From an uncultured Clostridia bacterium (GTDB lineage Bacteria; Bacillota; Clostridia; TANB77; CAG-508): 54,222 nucleotides of DNA. Position numbers and translations under genes: made by a program. Shown here piece by piece: positions 46,992 through 54,222 of this stretch. The stretch lies in the NCBI GenBank assembly GCA_944386685.1, contig CALXCA010000013.1:1-54222 (forward strand), read 5' to 3'. Every line of letters starts with the position of its first letter. The stretch's first letter is position 1. Below the pieces are notes generated by a model. It ran no database searches. It saw only the letters and a list, made by a program, of their open reading frames with translations, and was not told where the DNA came from.

Positions 46992-47118
46992 TTTTCATCA
47001 CCAATTTTATATTGTTCAAATTGCTTAAAATTATACTATAATAATTTTATTATAAATCTTTTCCATATTAATTAATTCAAAATTTTTATTTTGGAAAAAT
47101 TAGATTAAATTATACATA

Positions 47119-47706
47119 TTATCTTTCTGTTTCTAATTCTAGCAATTGTTTTCTTAATTTTTCTAATGCAATTTTTCTTGCACTAATTCTATTTTTTTCT
47201 TCTGGTGTTATTTGTGCTAAAGTTTTTCCGCTTTCTAATTCAAAAATTTCATCAAATCCAAATCCATTTTCACCTTTAACCTCTTCTGCAACAAATCCAT
47301 CCAATTTTCCTGTTTGGCAGAAACTTTTTGACCCATCTGAAATAGCCATAGCAGTTATAAAACTAATTTTTCTTTTTTCTTTTGGTATTCCATTTAATTT
47401 TTCTATAATAGCCAAGTTTCTTTCTCTATCTGTACCTTTTAACCATCTTTTTGTGTACACTCCTGGAAATCCATTTAAATATTCAATTTGTATTCCAGAA
47501 TCATCTGCTATACACATTTTTCCTTTTAACATCTTAGCTATAGTTTCTGCTTTTTTTATAGCGTTTTTTTCAAATGTATCTTGATCTTCTTCAACTTCTA
47601 CATCTATTCCCATTTCTTCTAAAGATATAATTTTAAATTCTTTTAATATTTCTTGTGCTTCTTTTATTTTTCCTTTATTATTTGATGCTAAAACTATTTC
47701 TTGCAT
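47119..47706 (-). CDS. rdgB: XTP/dITP diphosphatase (RdgB/HAM1 family)
   Basis: Removes non-canonical purine nucleotides from the pool. Family signatures: VLASNNKGKIKEAQEIL at the N-terminus, DTFEKNAIKKAETIAK, IADDSGIQIEYLNGFPGVYTKRW, and GFGFDEIFELESGKTLAQITPEEKN. Length 195 is normal. It follows the guanine-deaminase-like gene by 24 nt, forming a small purine-related pair. Confidence 0.95.
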   Translation of the reverse strand: MQEIVLASNNKGKIKEAQEILKEFKIISLEEMGIDVEVEEDQDTFEKNAIKKAETIAKMLKGKMCIADDSGIQIEYLNGFPGVYTKRWLKGTDRERNLAIIEKLNGIPKEKRKISFITAMAISDGSKSFCQTGKLDGFVAEEVKGENGFGFDEIFELESGKTLAQITPEEKNRISARKIALEKLRKQLLELETER

Positions 47707-47730
47707 TTTAAATCCCTTTCTTTTTAAATT

Positions 47731-48192
47731 TTAATAAATTGTTCCATTATTTTTATTATATTCTTCAAAAACCTTAATACATTCATCTCTATCCATTTGT
47801 TTTAAATTAATTAAGTCTTTGTTTTTTCCCTCTAAATATTTATAAATTATATCATCTCTAAACCCAATATTTCCAGCATCTTCTTTTGTACATCCATAAT
47901 ATACTTCTTTTATATTTGCCCAAATAATTGCAGACAAACACATCGGACATGGTTCACATGAGGTATATAAAATATAATTACTTAAATCATATGTTTTTAA
48001 TTTTTTACATGCTTCTCTAATTGTAGTTATTTCCGCATGTGCAGTTGGGTCTAAATCACATAAAACTCTATTATTTCCTTTTGCTACAATATTTCCATTT
48101 TTATCAACTATAATGGCTCCAAATGGACCTCCTTCTTTGTTCTTAAATCCTTGTAAAGACATGTCTTTTGCTATTTTCATATATTCATTCAT
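47731..48192 (-). CDS. guaD: Guanine deaminase-like cytidine/deoxycytidylate deaminase fold protein
   Basis: 153 residues. Zinc and catalytic motifs are HAEITTI and TSCEPCPMCLSAI. The C-terminal region GCTKEDAGNIGFRDDIIYKYL and the N-terminal GGPFGAIIVDKNGNIVA match GuaD of Bacillus rather than TadA. It probably converts guanine to xanthine. It lies upstream of rdgB, which removes xanthine and hypoxanthine nucleotides. Confidence 0.85.
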   Translation of the reverse strand: MNEYMKIAKDMSLQGFKNKEGGPFGAIIVDKNGNIVAKGNNRVLCDLDPTAHAEITTIREACKKLKTYDLSNYILYTSCEPCPMCLSAIIWANIKEVYYGCTKEDAGNIGFRDDIIYKYLEGKNKDLINLKQMDRDECIKVFEEYNKNNGTIY

Positions 48193-48217
48193 TTCTTACA
48201 TTCTCCTTAATCAAAAT

Positions 48218-48472
48218 TTATTTATATCTTTCTATAATTTTCTTTGCATATGAGCAATCTGCATTTAATTTTTTATTTTCTTTTTTGGCATTTTCAATAA
48301 TTATATCAACTAATTTTTTTGCAATTCCTTGACCTTGATATGAGCTTTCAACTTCTGTGTGAACAATATTCCAATATTCTTTTTCTTCAATAAAATCACA
48401 TTCTCCAATTTGCTTATTATTATCACATGCAATGGCTCTATTTTCTTCTTTAATAAATTGTATTTCAATCAT
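48218..48472 (-). CDS. Short GNAT acetyltransferase-like protein (NATD1/YidJ type)
   Basis: 84 residues, the size of the minimal GNAT-like family. VHTEVESSYQGQGIAKKLVDIII is the acetyl-CoA-binding loop with QGQGIA, followed by LNADCSYAKKIIER. The substrate is unknown. It lies in the guaD-rdgB run with 25 nt spacing. Confidence 0.85.
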   Translation of the reverse strand: MIEIQFIKEENRAIACDNNKQIGECDFIEEKEYWNIVHTEVESSYQGQGIAKKLVDIIIENAKKENKKLNADCSYAKKIIERYK

Positions 48473-48515
48473 ATATTACATTCCTTTCTAGATTTTCTAA
48501 CTAAAACTTACTTTT

Positions 48516-48878
48516 TTATTCAACTATATCTTCTCCATTATTCGGATTACATCTTAAATACTTGTTTTCAAATTCAGAATCTTTATACATATCTTTTAAA
48601 TGTATATATGTATATAATAATGTCCTTATAATTTCTAAATATGTATGGTTAGGTTCATTTCTTAACACCGAAATATGAATTAAGTTCTGCGAAAATTGTG
48701 GGTAAGCTATTCCTACTAATGAATCTAAATATTCCAAATTATTCTCCTCATTTGAATATGATTCATTTTTATAATCTAACATAGTTTTAAACAAATCTAA
48801 ATATAATTTATTTATCATATTTATAATTTCATCATAATTTTGTTGATTAAATAAGTCTTCTGAAAAATTATCATCCAT
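48516..48878 (-). CDS. Uncharacterised protein
   Basis: 120 residues, acidic at both ends, with helical centre (INMINKLYLDLFKTMLDY and IIRTLLYTYIHLKDMY). I do not recognise a family. An ATG preceded by AGGAGG (CCTCC at 48889-48893 on the plus strand) supports translation. It is followed by the GNAT gene after 43 nt. Confidence 0.6.
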   Translation of the reverse strand: MDDNFSEDLFNQQNYDEIINMINKLYLDLFKTMLDYKNESYSNEENNLEYLDSLVGIAYPQFSQNLIHISVLRNEPNHTYLEIIRTLLYTYIHLKDMYKDSEFENKYLRCNPNNGEDIVE

Positions 48879-48926
48879 ATTAATTTCCTCCTTAAAATAA
48901 TTGCTCAGTAATTTTTATAATATATT

Positions 48927-49262
48927 TCATTTTTTATCTTTTTCTAAAATTGCTTTTAGAAATGATTGTCTCATCATCCAAGAAAATTTTCCATCATTTT
49001 TTATTTTTTCTTCTGGGTTTTTCATTAAATATTGTACAGCTGAAGTTATATCTACAAACAGCGTTCCTTCTACTTTTTGTTTTCTAGCAATACTTAAAAC
49101 TATTGCCTTTTGTTTGTCTGTTAAAACACTGTTTGATTTTTTTACAAAAAGTATTTTTTCTTCTTTTTCTACTATTTCATATTTTTCTTTTTCAAGTGAT
49201 TTTTGAAATATATCAAACATTTCATCATTCATATTTATTATAATTTTAAATTCTTCTTCCAT
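48927..49262 (-). CDS. Uncharacterised protein
   Basis: 111 residues when started at the ATG at 49262, which has AAAGGA 12 nt upstream; an ATG at 49274 touches the SD. The middle, NSVLTDKQKAIVLSIARKQKVEG, resembles a helix-turn-helix-like stretch, and MMRQSFLKAILEKDKK ends the protein. No family recognised. Confidence 0.55.
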   Translation of the reverse strand: MEEEFKIIINMNDEMFDIFQKSLEKEKYEIVEKEEKILFVKKSNSVLTDKQKAIVLSIARKQKVEGTLFVDITSAVQYLMKNPEEKIKNDGKFSWMMRQSFLKAILEKDKK

Positions 49263-49345
49263 ATAATTTTCCATTCCTTTCTTGCTTCACTCAAAGTCAC
49301 ATATAACAATAAAAACCTTGAGATAATTTTTTCAAATCATTTCTC

Positions 49346-49474
49346 CTAATTCATCAATGAATCTACTTGTATATTATCATATGAATCTAGCCAAAATATT
49401 TCTGCATGGTCAAGCAATACAGCACTATATACTTCTTGAAATATTATAATCTTTATCAAATTTTTTCTTTTCAT
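49346..49474 (-). CDS. 42-residue small ORF, possible gene remnant
   Basis: The ATG at 49474 has AGGAG 8 nt upstream. The frame reads MKRKNLIKIIIFQEVYSAVL, then LDHAEIFWLDSYDNI and ends LMN. The phrase resembling DHPEIFWL is common in clostridial transglutaminase-like proteins, so this may be a truncated leftover. That family link is weak. Confidence 0.4.
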   Translation of the reverse strand: MKRKNLIKIIIFQEVYSAVLLDHAEIFWLDSYDNIQVDSLMN

Positions 49475-49504
49475 TTATTTTGCTCCTAATATTTTTTTAT
49501 CAAT

Positions 49505-49544
49505 AAGAGTTGAATTTGAACTAGTTAGTTCAAACTCAACTCTT
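49505..49544. terminator. Terminator-like hairpin after the ROK-like regulator
   Basis: AAGAGTTGAATTTGAACT (49505-49522) pairs with 49527-49544 (one mismatch in 18). The minus-strand tail is AT-rich but not a pure U-run. Confidence 0.65.
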
Positions 49545-49565
49545 TATAATTTTTTGAATATACTA

Positions 49566-50537
49566 TTAACTTTCGGAATTTTCAATAAAGTCATACATTG
49601 CAAAAATAGCAATAGATTTCGCAAAATGAGTTTCTTCAAATTCTATTTTTTCAATCGTAGCAACTGATTTCAAATCTGAATAAACGCTATTTTTGAGTTC
49701 CGCTCTATTCAAAAGTCCATCAACGGTCAAAATATTGGGGCTTACAAATCTTACAAATGGAATAACTTGTTTCAAAACTATATCTTTTGCCTCACAAATC
49801 GTATATTTGTCTATTTCTTGTTTAGATAAAGTATTAATAGCTTTTTCAACTTCTTTGTCAGGAGTAATTAATCCCTTACTAATAGATTCTACATTATCTC
49901 CTAATAAATAAATCAAATTATCACTCACATAAAGATACCATATATCTTTATGTGAATATTGTTCCTTTAATACTTTATAAGCAGAATGAATTGTCTCGCA
50001 AATAACCATTTTATTTGCATTGTTGAACAAAGATTTTTTCAATACAAATTGACCTTTTTGAACAATGTTTTCACCATTAGTGCCAATTTTTCCTATGCCT
50101 ATCATTGAGATAGCAATTTTCAAAATATGTGCTTCTTGCTCAAAAAGATAATATAAGTATGTTATTTTAGCCAATACTCCAATCTTTGGATTTTCAACAA
50201 TTTCCAAATACTCACTATATTTATCTTTTTGAAAGATTTCTTTGAAGGAAACTTGTTCTGCTTTTAAATTAATAGCTACACATTCAACTGTATCTCCATT
50301 AAAATAAATGCCAACAAAATACATAGTTTGCAAAGTTTCAGGGCAAGGTTCAAAAGGATCTTCCTTGCTTAGTACTCCTACATCAATTAATTTATTTATT
50401 TTATTTTTTATGGTAGGCCAAGAAAATCCCGTTGCCCTTGCTATGGATTGATAATCTCTTGGTTTTTTGTTTAAAATGTATTGTAAAACTTTATAACTGT
50501 TTCGTAATGCCTCACATTTCCGTTCAGTTGACGTCAT
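49566..50537 (-). CDS. Winged-helix regulator with degenerate ROK-like C-terminus
   Basis: 323 residues from the ATG at 50537, which has AAAGGAG 9 nt upstream. The N-terminus is a helix-turn-helix: QYILNKKPRDYQSIARATGFSWPTIKNKINKLIDVGVL. The rest starts YFVGIYFNGDTVECVAIN, as in ROK/NagC proteins, but the ATP and sugar motifs of active ROK kinases are not seen. Likely a repressor with a ligand-binding domain. It seems slightly less AT-rich than its neighbours. Two dyads lie between its promoter and its start, suggesting autoregulation. Confidence 0.7.
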   Translation of the reverse strand: MTSTERKCEALRNSYKVLQYILNKKPRDYQSIARATGFSWPTIKNKINKLIDVGVLSKEDPFEPCPETLQTMYFVGIYFNGDTVECVAINLKAEQVSFKEIFQKDKYSEYLEIVENPKIGVLAKITYLYYLFEQEAHILKIAISMIGIGKIGTNGENIVQKGQFVLKKSLFNNANKMVICETIHSAYKVLKEQYSHKDIWYLYVSDNLIYLLGDNVESISKGLITPDKEVEKAINTLSKQEIDKYTICEAKDIVLKQVIPFVRFVSPNILTVDGLLNRAELKNSVYSDLKSVATIEKIEFEETHFAKSIAIFAMYDFIENSES

Positions 50538-50559
50538 AATAGTATTCTCCTTTCGCATT

Positions 50560-50630
50560 AGTAAAAAATTTACTTTAATTTGCTTTTTGCAAACTATGTA
50601 AATTATATCACATAATCTATTTTATTACAA
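50560..50630 (-). promoter_or_regulatory. Promoter and operator-like dyads of the ROK-like regulator
   Basis: TTGTAA (50625-50630) and TATAAT (50602-50607) with 17-nt spacing. Just after the expected start site is TTTGC-N5-GCAAA (50579-50583/50589-50593), then AGTAAA-N3-TTTACT (50560-50574). Both are perfect dyads placed where a repressor would block transcription. Confidence 0.6.
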
Positions 50631-50746
50631 TATTTTCATTTATTTTTTACTACTGTAGTTACTGTAACATTATAACTGTAAACTTATTTATATATTCTTC
50701 ATATTATTTTATATAATAAATATTTTATGTGAAAGGATTTTATATT

Positions 50747-51887
50747 ATGGAAATATTACAATTATATTCAACACGGTCCGCTTGTTGAATATTTACAAAA
50801 TTTTTTGAAAATCTTAGGTTTTTATTTTGGAAATATTGATGGAATTTATGGAAATCAAACAAAAAACGCTGTTATTTCTTTTCAAAAATCTTTTGGACTT
50901 TCTGGTGATGGGATTGTTGGTCCAACTACTTGGAATGCCTTAATGCCTTATATTAATGGTGCACTTGGATTTATTATTCCTACTAATATTAGTTATAGTT
51001 CTAGCATTTTAAATATTAATTTAAATACTTTAAGAACTTTATATCCTTTTATTAGTATTGGTTATATTGGAAAAAGCATTTTAGGTAAAAATATTCCTTT
51101 TGTAAAAATTGGAAATGGAAATAAAGAAGTCTTTTATTCCGCTTCTTATCATGGCAATGAATGGATTACAAGTACTGTTTTAATGAAGTTTTTAGCTGAT
51201 TATTGCTATTGTTATAAAAATAATTTGAGTATTTTTGGTTATTCGGCTAGAATGTTGTTTAATTCTGCTACTATTTATATTGTTCCTATGGTTAATCCAG
51301 ATGGTGTTGATTTGGTTACAGGTGAAATAGGTATTGGTTCTCCCCCTTATAATTTGGCAAAAAATATTTCAAATAATTATCCATCAATTCCTTTTGTTAA
51401 TGGTTGGAAAGCAAATATTAGGGGTGTGGATTTAAATTTACAGTTTCCAGCAGGTTGGGAAAATGCTCGTGAAATAAAATATTCCCAAGGATTTACATCT
51501 CCTGCTCCTCGTGATTTCGTTGGTTTTGGACCTCTTACAGAACCAGAAGCTCTTGCAGTTTATAATTTTACACTTTCTCATAATTTTAGGCTTATTCTTG
51601 CTTATCATTCTCAAGGAGAAGTTATTTATTGGCAATTTCAAAATTATAATCCCCCTCGTAGCTTTGAAATTGGTCAGAGGTTTTCCGAAGTAAGTGGTTA
51701 TTCTCTTGAAGATACTCCTTTTAATTCTAGTTTTGCTGGTTTTAAAGATTGGTTTATTCAAAGCTATAATAGACCTGGATATACTGTGGAAGTTGGCTTG
51801 GGTACAAATCCTCTTCCTATTTCACAATTTGATAAAATTTATGCTGATAATTTAGGTATTTTGACTTTAGGTGCAGTTTTAGCATAA
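50747..51887 (+). pseudogene. Peptidoglycan-binding M14 carboxypeptidase, N-terminal frameshift
   Basis: The natural start is the ATG at 50747 with AAAGGA 9 nt upstream. After nine codons (MEILQLYST) the frame slips at about 50774 and continues as [20 protein letters not shown], the start of a peptidoglycan-binding domain ([16 protein letters not shown]). The M14 peptidase follows: SYHGNEW (zinc His/Glu), [30 protein letters not shown] (zinc His) and VEVGLGTNP with the catalytic Glu. It resembles gamma-D-glutamyl-diaminopimelate peptidases. With no extra base the only start is a TTG at 50805 inside the binding domain. It may be a recent mutation or an assembly error. Confidence 0.75.
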
Positions 51888-51892
51888 TATAG

Positions 51893-51927
51893 AATTAGCA
51901 CTAATTTTAAAAAAATTAGTGCTAATT
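51893..51927. terminator. Terminator-like hairpin between the M14 gene and the AbiEii remnant
   Basis: AATTAGCACTAATT (51893-51906) and AATTAGTGCTAATT (51914-51927) pair over 14 bp with a 7-nt loop, between two convergent genes. Confidence 0.65.
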
Positions 51928-51941
51928 GTGTTGATTTATAT

Positions 51942-52692
51942 TCATATTCTATTATATATCTCTTTTAATATGTTTTTAACTTCATCTATACCAATTTTAT
52001 ATTTTTCATTTAAAACATATTTGTTTTGCATATTTACAAATTCTTTTATAAGTTCATCACTAAATTCTAACTTAAAATAGTTAAAATCTTTTATTTTAGT
52101 GTTTTCATCAATCCCACCAATTCTCACTCTTTCTTCTTGCCTTTTATACTGTATAAGTTTATTTAATTCATCTTTATTGCTTAATAACTTTTGAATTTTA
52201 TTGTTATTAAATAATACTGATATATCATATAAATGCTTTGCTGTATCCATATACATATTTCTTATATAATAAAACTCTGCTGCATCATTTGATAATTTAT
52301 ATATTAAAGGTTCTATGTAATATTTTTCAGTTGGCTCACTAACAGTAAAAGATGTTGACTCAATTTGTATTTTTTTTTAATTCTAATCCTTCTATTTAGT
52401 AGCCTAAAGCAGATTCTTTTAATCGCTTTTTATTTCTTGTATTAGATTCTTCTGGTAAAACTTTTACTGTTAAATCGATATCTTCTGAGAAACGATTCAT
52501 TGTATCTAAAATTTTATATACTGCTGTTCCACCTTTAAAATAAGCTTTTAAATATTCTTGTTTTTGTGCTAGTTCTTTAAGTACTAAAAAAACATAGTAG
52601 TCTTTTTCTATTACATCTACATCTATATTTGCTCTATTACTTATATTTTCAATAAATTTTTTGAAATCATTTTTCTTTAAATGAAATTGCAT
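51942..52692 (-). pseudogene. AbiEii-type nucleotidyltransferase toxin, nonsense and frameshift
   Basis: The N-terminal half (52692-52396) has FKGGTAVYKILDTMNRFSEDIDLTV, the GG and DxD motifs of AbiEii-like nucleotidyltransferases. It stops at TAA (52398-52396) after ESALGY. The reading resumes IEGLELKK and then needs a shift in a run of nine T (52370-52378, plus strand) to continue as IQIESTSFTVSEPTEKYYIE and on to KHLYDISVLFNNNKIQKLL, the normal C-terminus, ending at 51942. Two independent lesions make a real pseudogene more likely than an error. The antitoxin gene next to it is intact. Confidence 0.82.
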
Positions 52693-52705
52693 TTTTATAT
52701 TTCTC

Positions 52706-53353
52706 CTATCTTGCTAGTACAAAAAGTTTATCTAATATTTTTTTATTATTTGTTTCTCTAGCATATTTTATAATTTTTTCAAAGTCTAAGTTACATTCAT
52801 CTATGATACTATATAAAATTTCATCTGCATTTTCAGCTTCAATATGAATATTATCTTTGTTATCTAAAATATCTATAAATTGCAAATACCTATAATTTTC
52901 ATTTGTTATCTTTATTTTTGGTTTTGTTATATATACTCTTAAGATTCTATCATATTGCTTATGATATTTACATTCATTTGTTACTATATCAGTTACATTA
53001 GGAACTAAGGTTGTTAGTCCTAATTTATTAAATAGTTTTGCTCCTACAATATATCCTTTTACATTTCCATCTCTATCTTTTAAATATTTAAGTTGTATTA
53101 ATTTTCTATGGTCTAATCCCATTTCACCAAACATAGTAATAACTGGTTTATAATAAATTCCTTTATATTCTGCTTTTATAATGCCTTCATTTTTTAGTCT
53201 ATTTAAAATAACATTTATATTTTTTAATATATTTTCTTGATTATTATCATTTTCACATTTTTGAATAATATATTTTTTTATATCTTCAATAAATATTGGC
53301 TCATCTTCTGGATATTGTTCAATATATTCTAAAACTAACTTACAAATATTCAT
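52706..53353 (-). CDS. AbiEi-type antitoxin / DUF6088 family
   Basis: 215 residues. An N-terminal winged-helix-like part (LEYIEQYPEDEPIFIEDIKKYIIQ, NVILNRLKNEGIIKAEYKGIYYKP) is followed by the conserved block GEMGLDHRKLIQLKYL and GYIVGAKLFNKLGLTTLVPN seen in type IV AbiE antitoxins. The partner toxin is broken. Its SD (AGGAGG) precedes the ATG and a promoter lies ~65 nt upstream. Confidence 0.8.
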   Translation of the reverse strand: MNICKLVLEYIEQYPEDEPIFIEDIKKYIIQKCENDNNQENILKNINVILNRLKNEGIIKAEYKGIYYKPVITMFGEMGLDHRKLIQLKYLKDRDGNVKGYIVGAKLFNKLGLTTLVPNVTDIVTNECKYHKQYDRILRVYITKPKIKITNENYRYLQFIDILDNKDNIHIEAENADEILYSIIDECNLDFEKIIKYARETNNKKILDKLFVLAR

Positions 53354-53416
53354 GAGTTTTACCTCCTTTGTTATTATTTTGTATTAATTGTTATATATTA
53401 TATACTCTACAATAAC

Positions 53417-53445
53417 ATTATATTCTTTTTTTTGAAATTTGTCAG
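53417..53445 (-). promoter_or_regulatory. Promoter of the AbiE-like operon
   Basis: Minus strand CTGACA (53440-53445) and TATAAT (53417-53422), 17 nt apart. Confidence 0.6.
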
Positions 53446-53486
53446 TATTTTTCAAATTCATCAAAAACCTGAGTAGTACGATATTT

Positions 53487-54011
53487 TCAGTTAAATAATC
53501 TGTTCATTTTTTTCAGCCAAGTTAACAATATTTCAAATTCCTCATAATGATTTTTAAAAAAATTATCCTCTTTCATTAATGCTTCAATTTCATCTATAGA
53601 AAGCCAACAAACAGAATCTACCTCTTCTTTTTGCAATACTAAGTTTTCAATATTAGGCACATCCATTTTTATATAATAGTCATCCCAAAAAACTTTATCT
53701 TTATCAGATCTACCTGAATAGTATAATTGCAAAGCCTTAGGATTTAAATCTAAGCCAATTTCTTCCTTTACTTCTGTTAAAATTCCTTGTATACTATCCT
53801 CTCCAGCTTTTGGATGTCCTCCTGTTGTTGCAAATTTACCATTTTTTATTTTACTTCTTTTTTGAATTAAAAATTTTCCTTCTGAATTTTGAATAAAAAC
53901 AAGAACTACAGTAATATATTTTCAATCTGGTATAGCTTCTCCTTTGAATATTGTTTTTCCTGTTAATTTTCTATTAATATCATATAAGTCTCTTTTTTCT
54001 ATATTCTTCAT
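53487..54011 (-). pseudogene. Nudix hydrolase with one in-frame TGA
   Basis: From the ATG at 54011 the frame reads MKNIEKRDLYDINRKLTGKT and on to EAIPD, then TGA at codon 30 (53924-53922), then KYITVVLVFIQNSEGKFLIQ and an otherwise intact Nudix protein to the stop at 53487. The box is GGHPKAGE with TEVKEEIG; the usual Arg is Thr. Relatives of the IPP-isomerase-like group often have Gly here, so GGA to TGA is a plausible single mutation. Trp is coded by TGG elsewhere in the window, so recoding is not suggested. An ATG at 53732 could still give a short, inactive fragment. Confidence 0.8.
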
Positions 54012-54148
54012 TTAATATCTCCTTATTTTTTTTAATTACTATTCAAAAATGAATTATATTTCGTCATTTAATTTTTATCATATTACTACATATTTATCAA
54101 TCTTTTTGCATATAAAAACTTATATATTATTATAATTTTATCATAAAA

Positions 54149-54220
54149 AAAACTACCCGTTCAACGGGTAGTTTTGATTAGCCCTATAAGGGCATATTAC
54201 TGGCAGGGACTTAAGTCCCT
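54149..54220. terminator. Strong terminator followed by two GC-rich palindromes
   Basis: AAAACTACCCGT (54149-54160) and ACGGGTAGTTTT (54164-54175) form a perfect 12-bp stem with T-run, a bidirectional terminator. Next come GCCCT-ATA-AGGGC (54181-54193) and AGGGACTTAAGTCCCT (54205-54220), a perfect 16-bp palindrome. The window ends here. The rest of 54012-54148 is AT-rich with nothing else seen. Confidence 0.75.
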
Positions 54221-54222
54221 CT

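Noticed and set aside
53922..53924. TGA read as tryptophan (alternative genetic code)
   Set aside because: Tryptophan is written TGG throughout, and the M14 and AbiEii lesions show simple gene decay nearby. One TGA does not support recoding.

Overview
The window comes from a very AT-rich, endospore-forming Firmicute, most likely an uncultured gut-type member of the Clostridia. The evidence is the rimP-nusA-ylxR-infB-rbfA-nrnA-truB order, AAAGGA/AGGAGG Shine-Dalgarno (SD) sites, a CwlJ/GerQ spore-germination pair, a spore-photoproduct-lyase relative, a pta/ackA acetate pathway and a gapA-pgk-tpiA-gpmI-eno glycolytic cluster. Almost every gene lies on the minus strand. No rRNA, tRNA or CRISPR array was seen.

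Layout. 0.1-10.4 kb: a peptidoglycan deacetylase, metG, then the translation/transcription operon (truB, nrnA, rbfA, infB, ylxR, nusA, rimP) with a promoter and leader hairpin in front of rimP. 10.5-17 kb: an unusual accessory block with a polytopic membrane protein, a secreted protein with PepSY-like and caspase/gingipain-like parts, and two paralogous ECF sigma factors. Each sigma is fused through one transmembrane helix to an external domain that I read as serpin-like. Both sigma genes have an ECF-type TGAAAC promoter-like motif. 17.4-28.7 kb: a P-type cation ATPase, a 12-unit repeat array, and the glycolytic operon, which also carries Nudix, guanylate-kinase-like and YezG-like genes. 29.2-39.7 kb: a small helical protein, ftsH, vanY, dxs, pfkA, two ackA copies and pta. 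40-44.5 kb: cell-envelope and spore genes (gerQ, cwlJ, lytic transglycosylase, nagZ, dgkA, a broken L,D-transpeptidase). 44.8-54 kb: a mixed accessory region with HD hydrolase, deoxynucleoside kinase, SPL-like radical SAM, rdgB, guaD, GNAT and ROK-like regulator genes, and a run of broken genes (M14 peptidase, AbiEii toxin, Nudix).

Two things stand out. First, the sigma-membrane-serpin-like fusions beside a caspase-like secreted protein look like a self-contained envelope or protease-sensing regulatory system. Each fusion has its own internal SD and ATG at the sigma/membrane junction, so both fused and separate products may be made. Second, a family of GGTCGGTCC repeats includes three 175-bp palindromic elements. 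Their two arms carry matching substitutions within each copy, and their symmetry extends outward into different flanking modules in each copy. This points to arm homogenisation or hairpin-based copying of a non-autonomous, REP/MITE-like element. No transposase is present in the window.

All family names are from reading the sequence. No database search or structure prediction was run.
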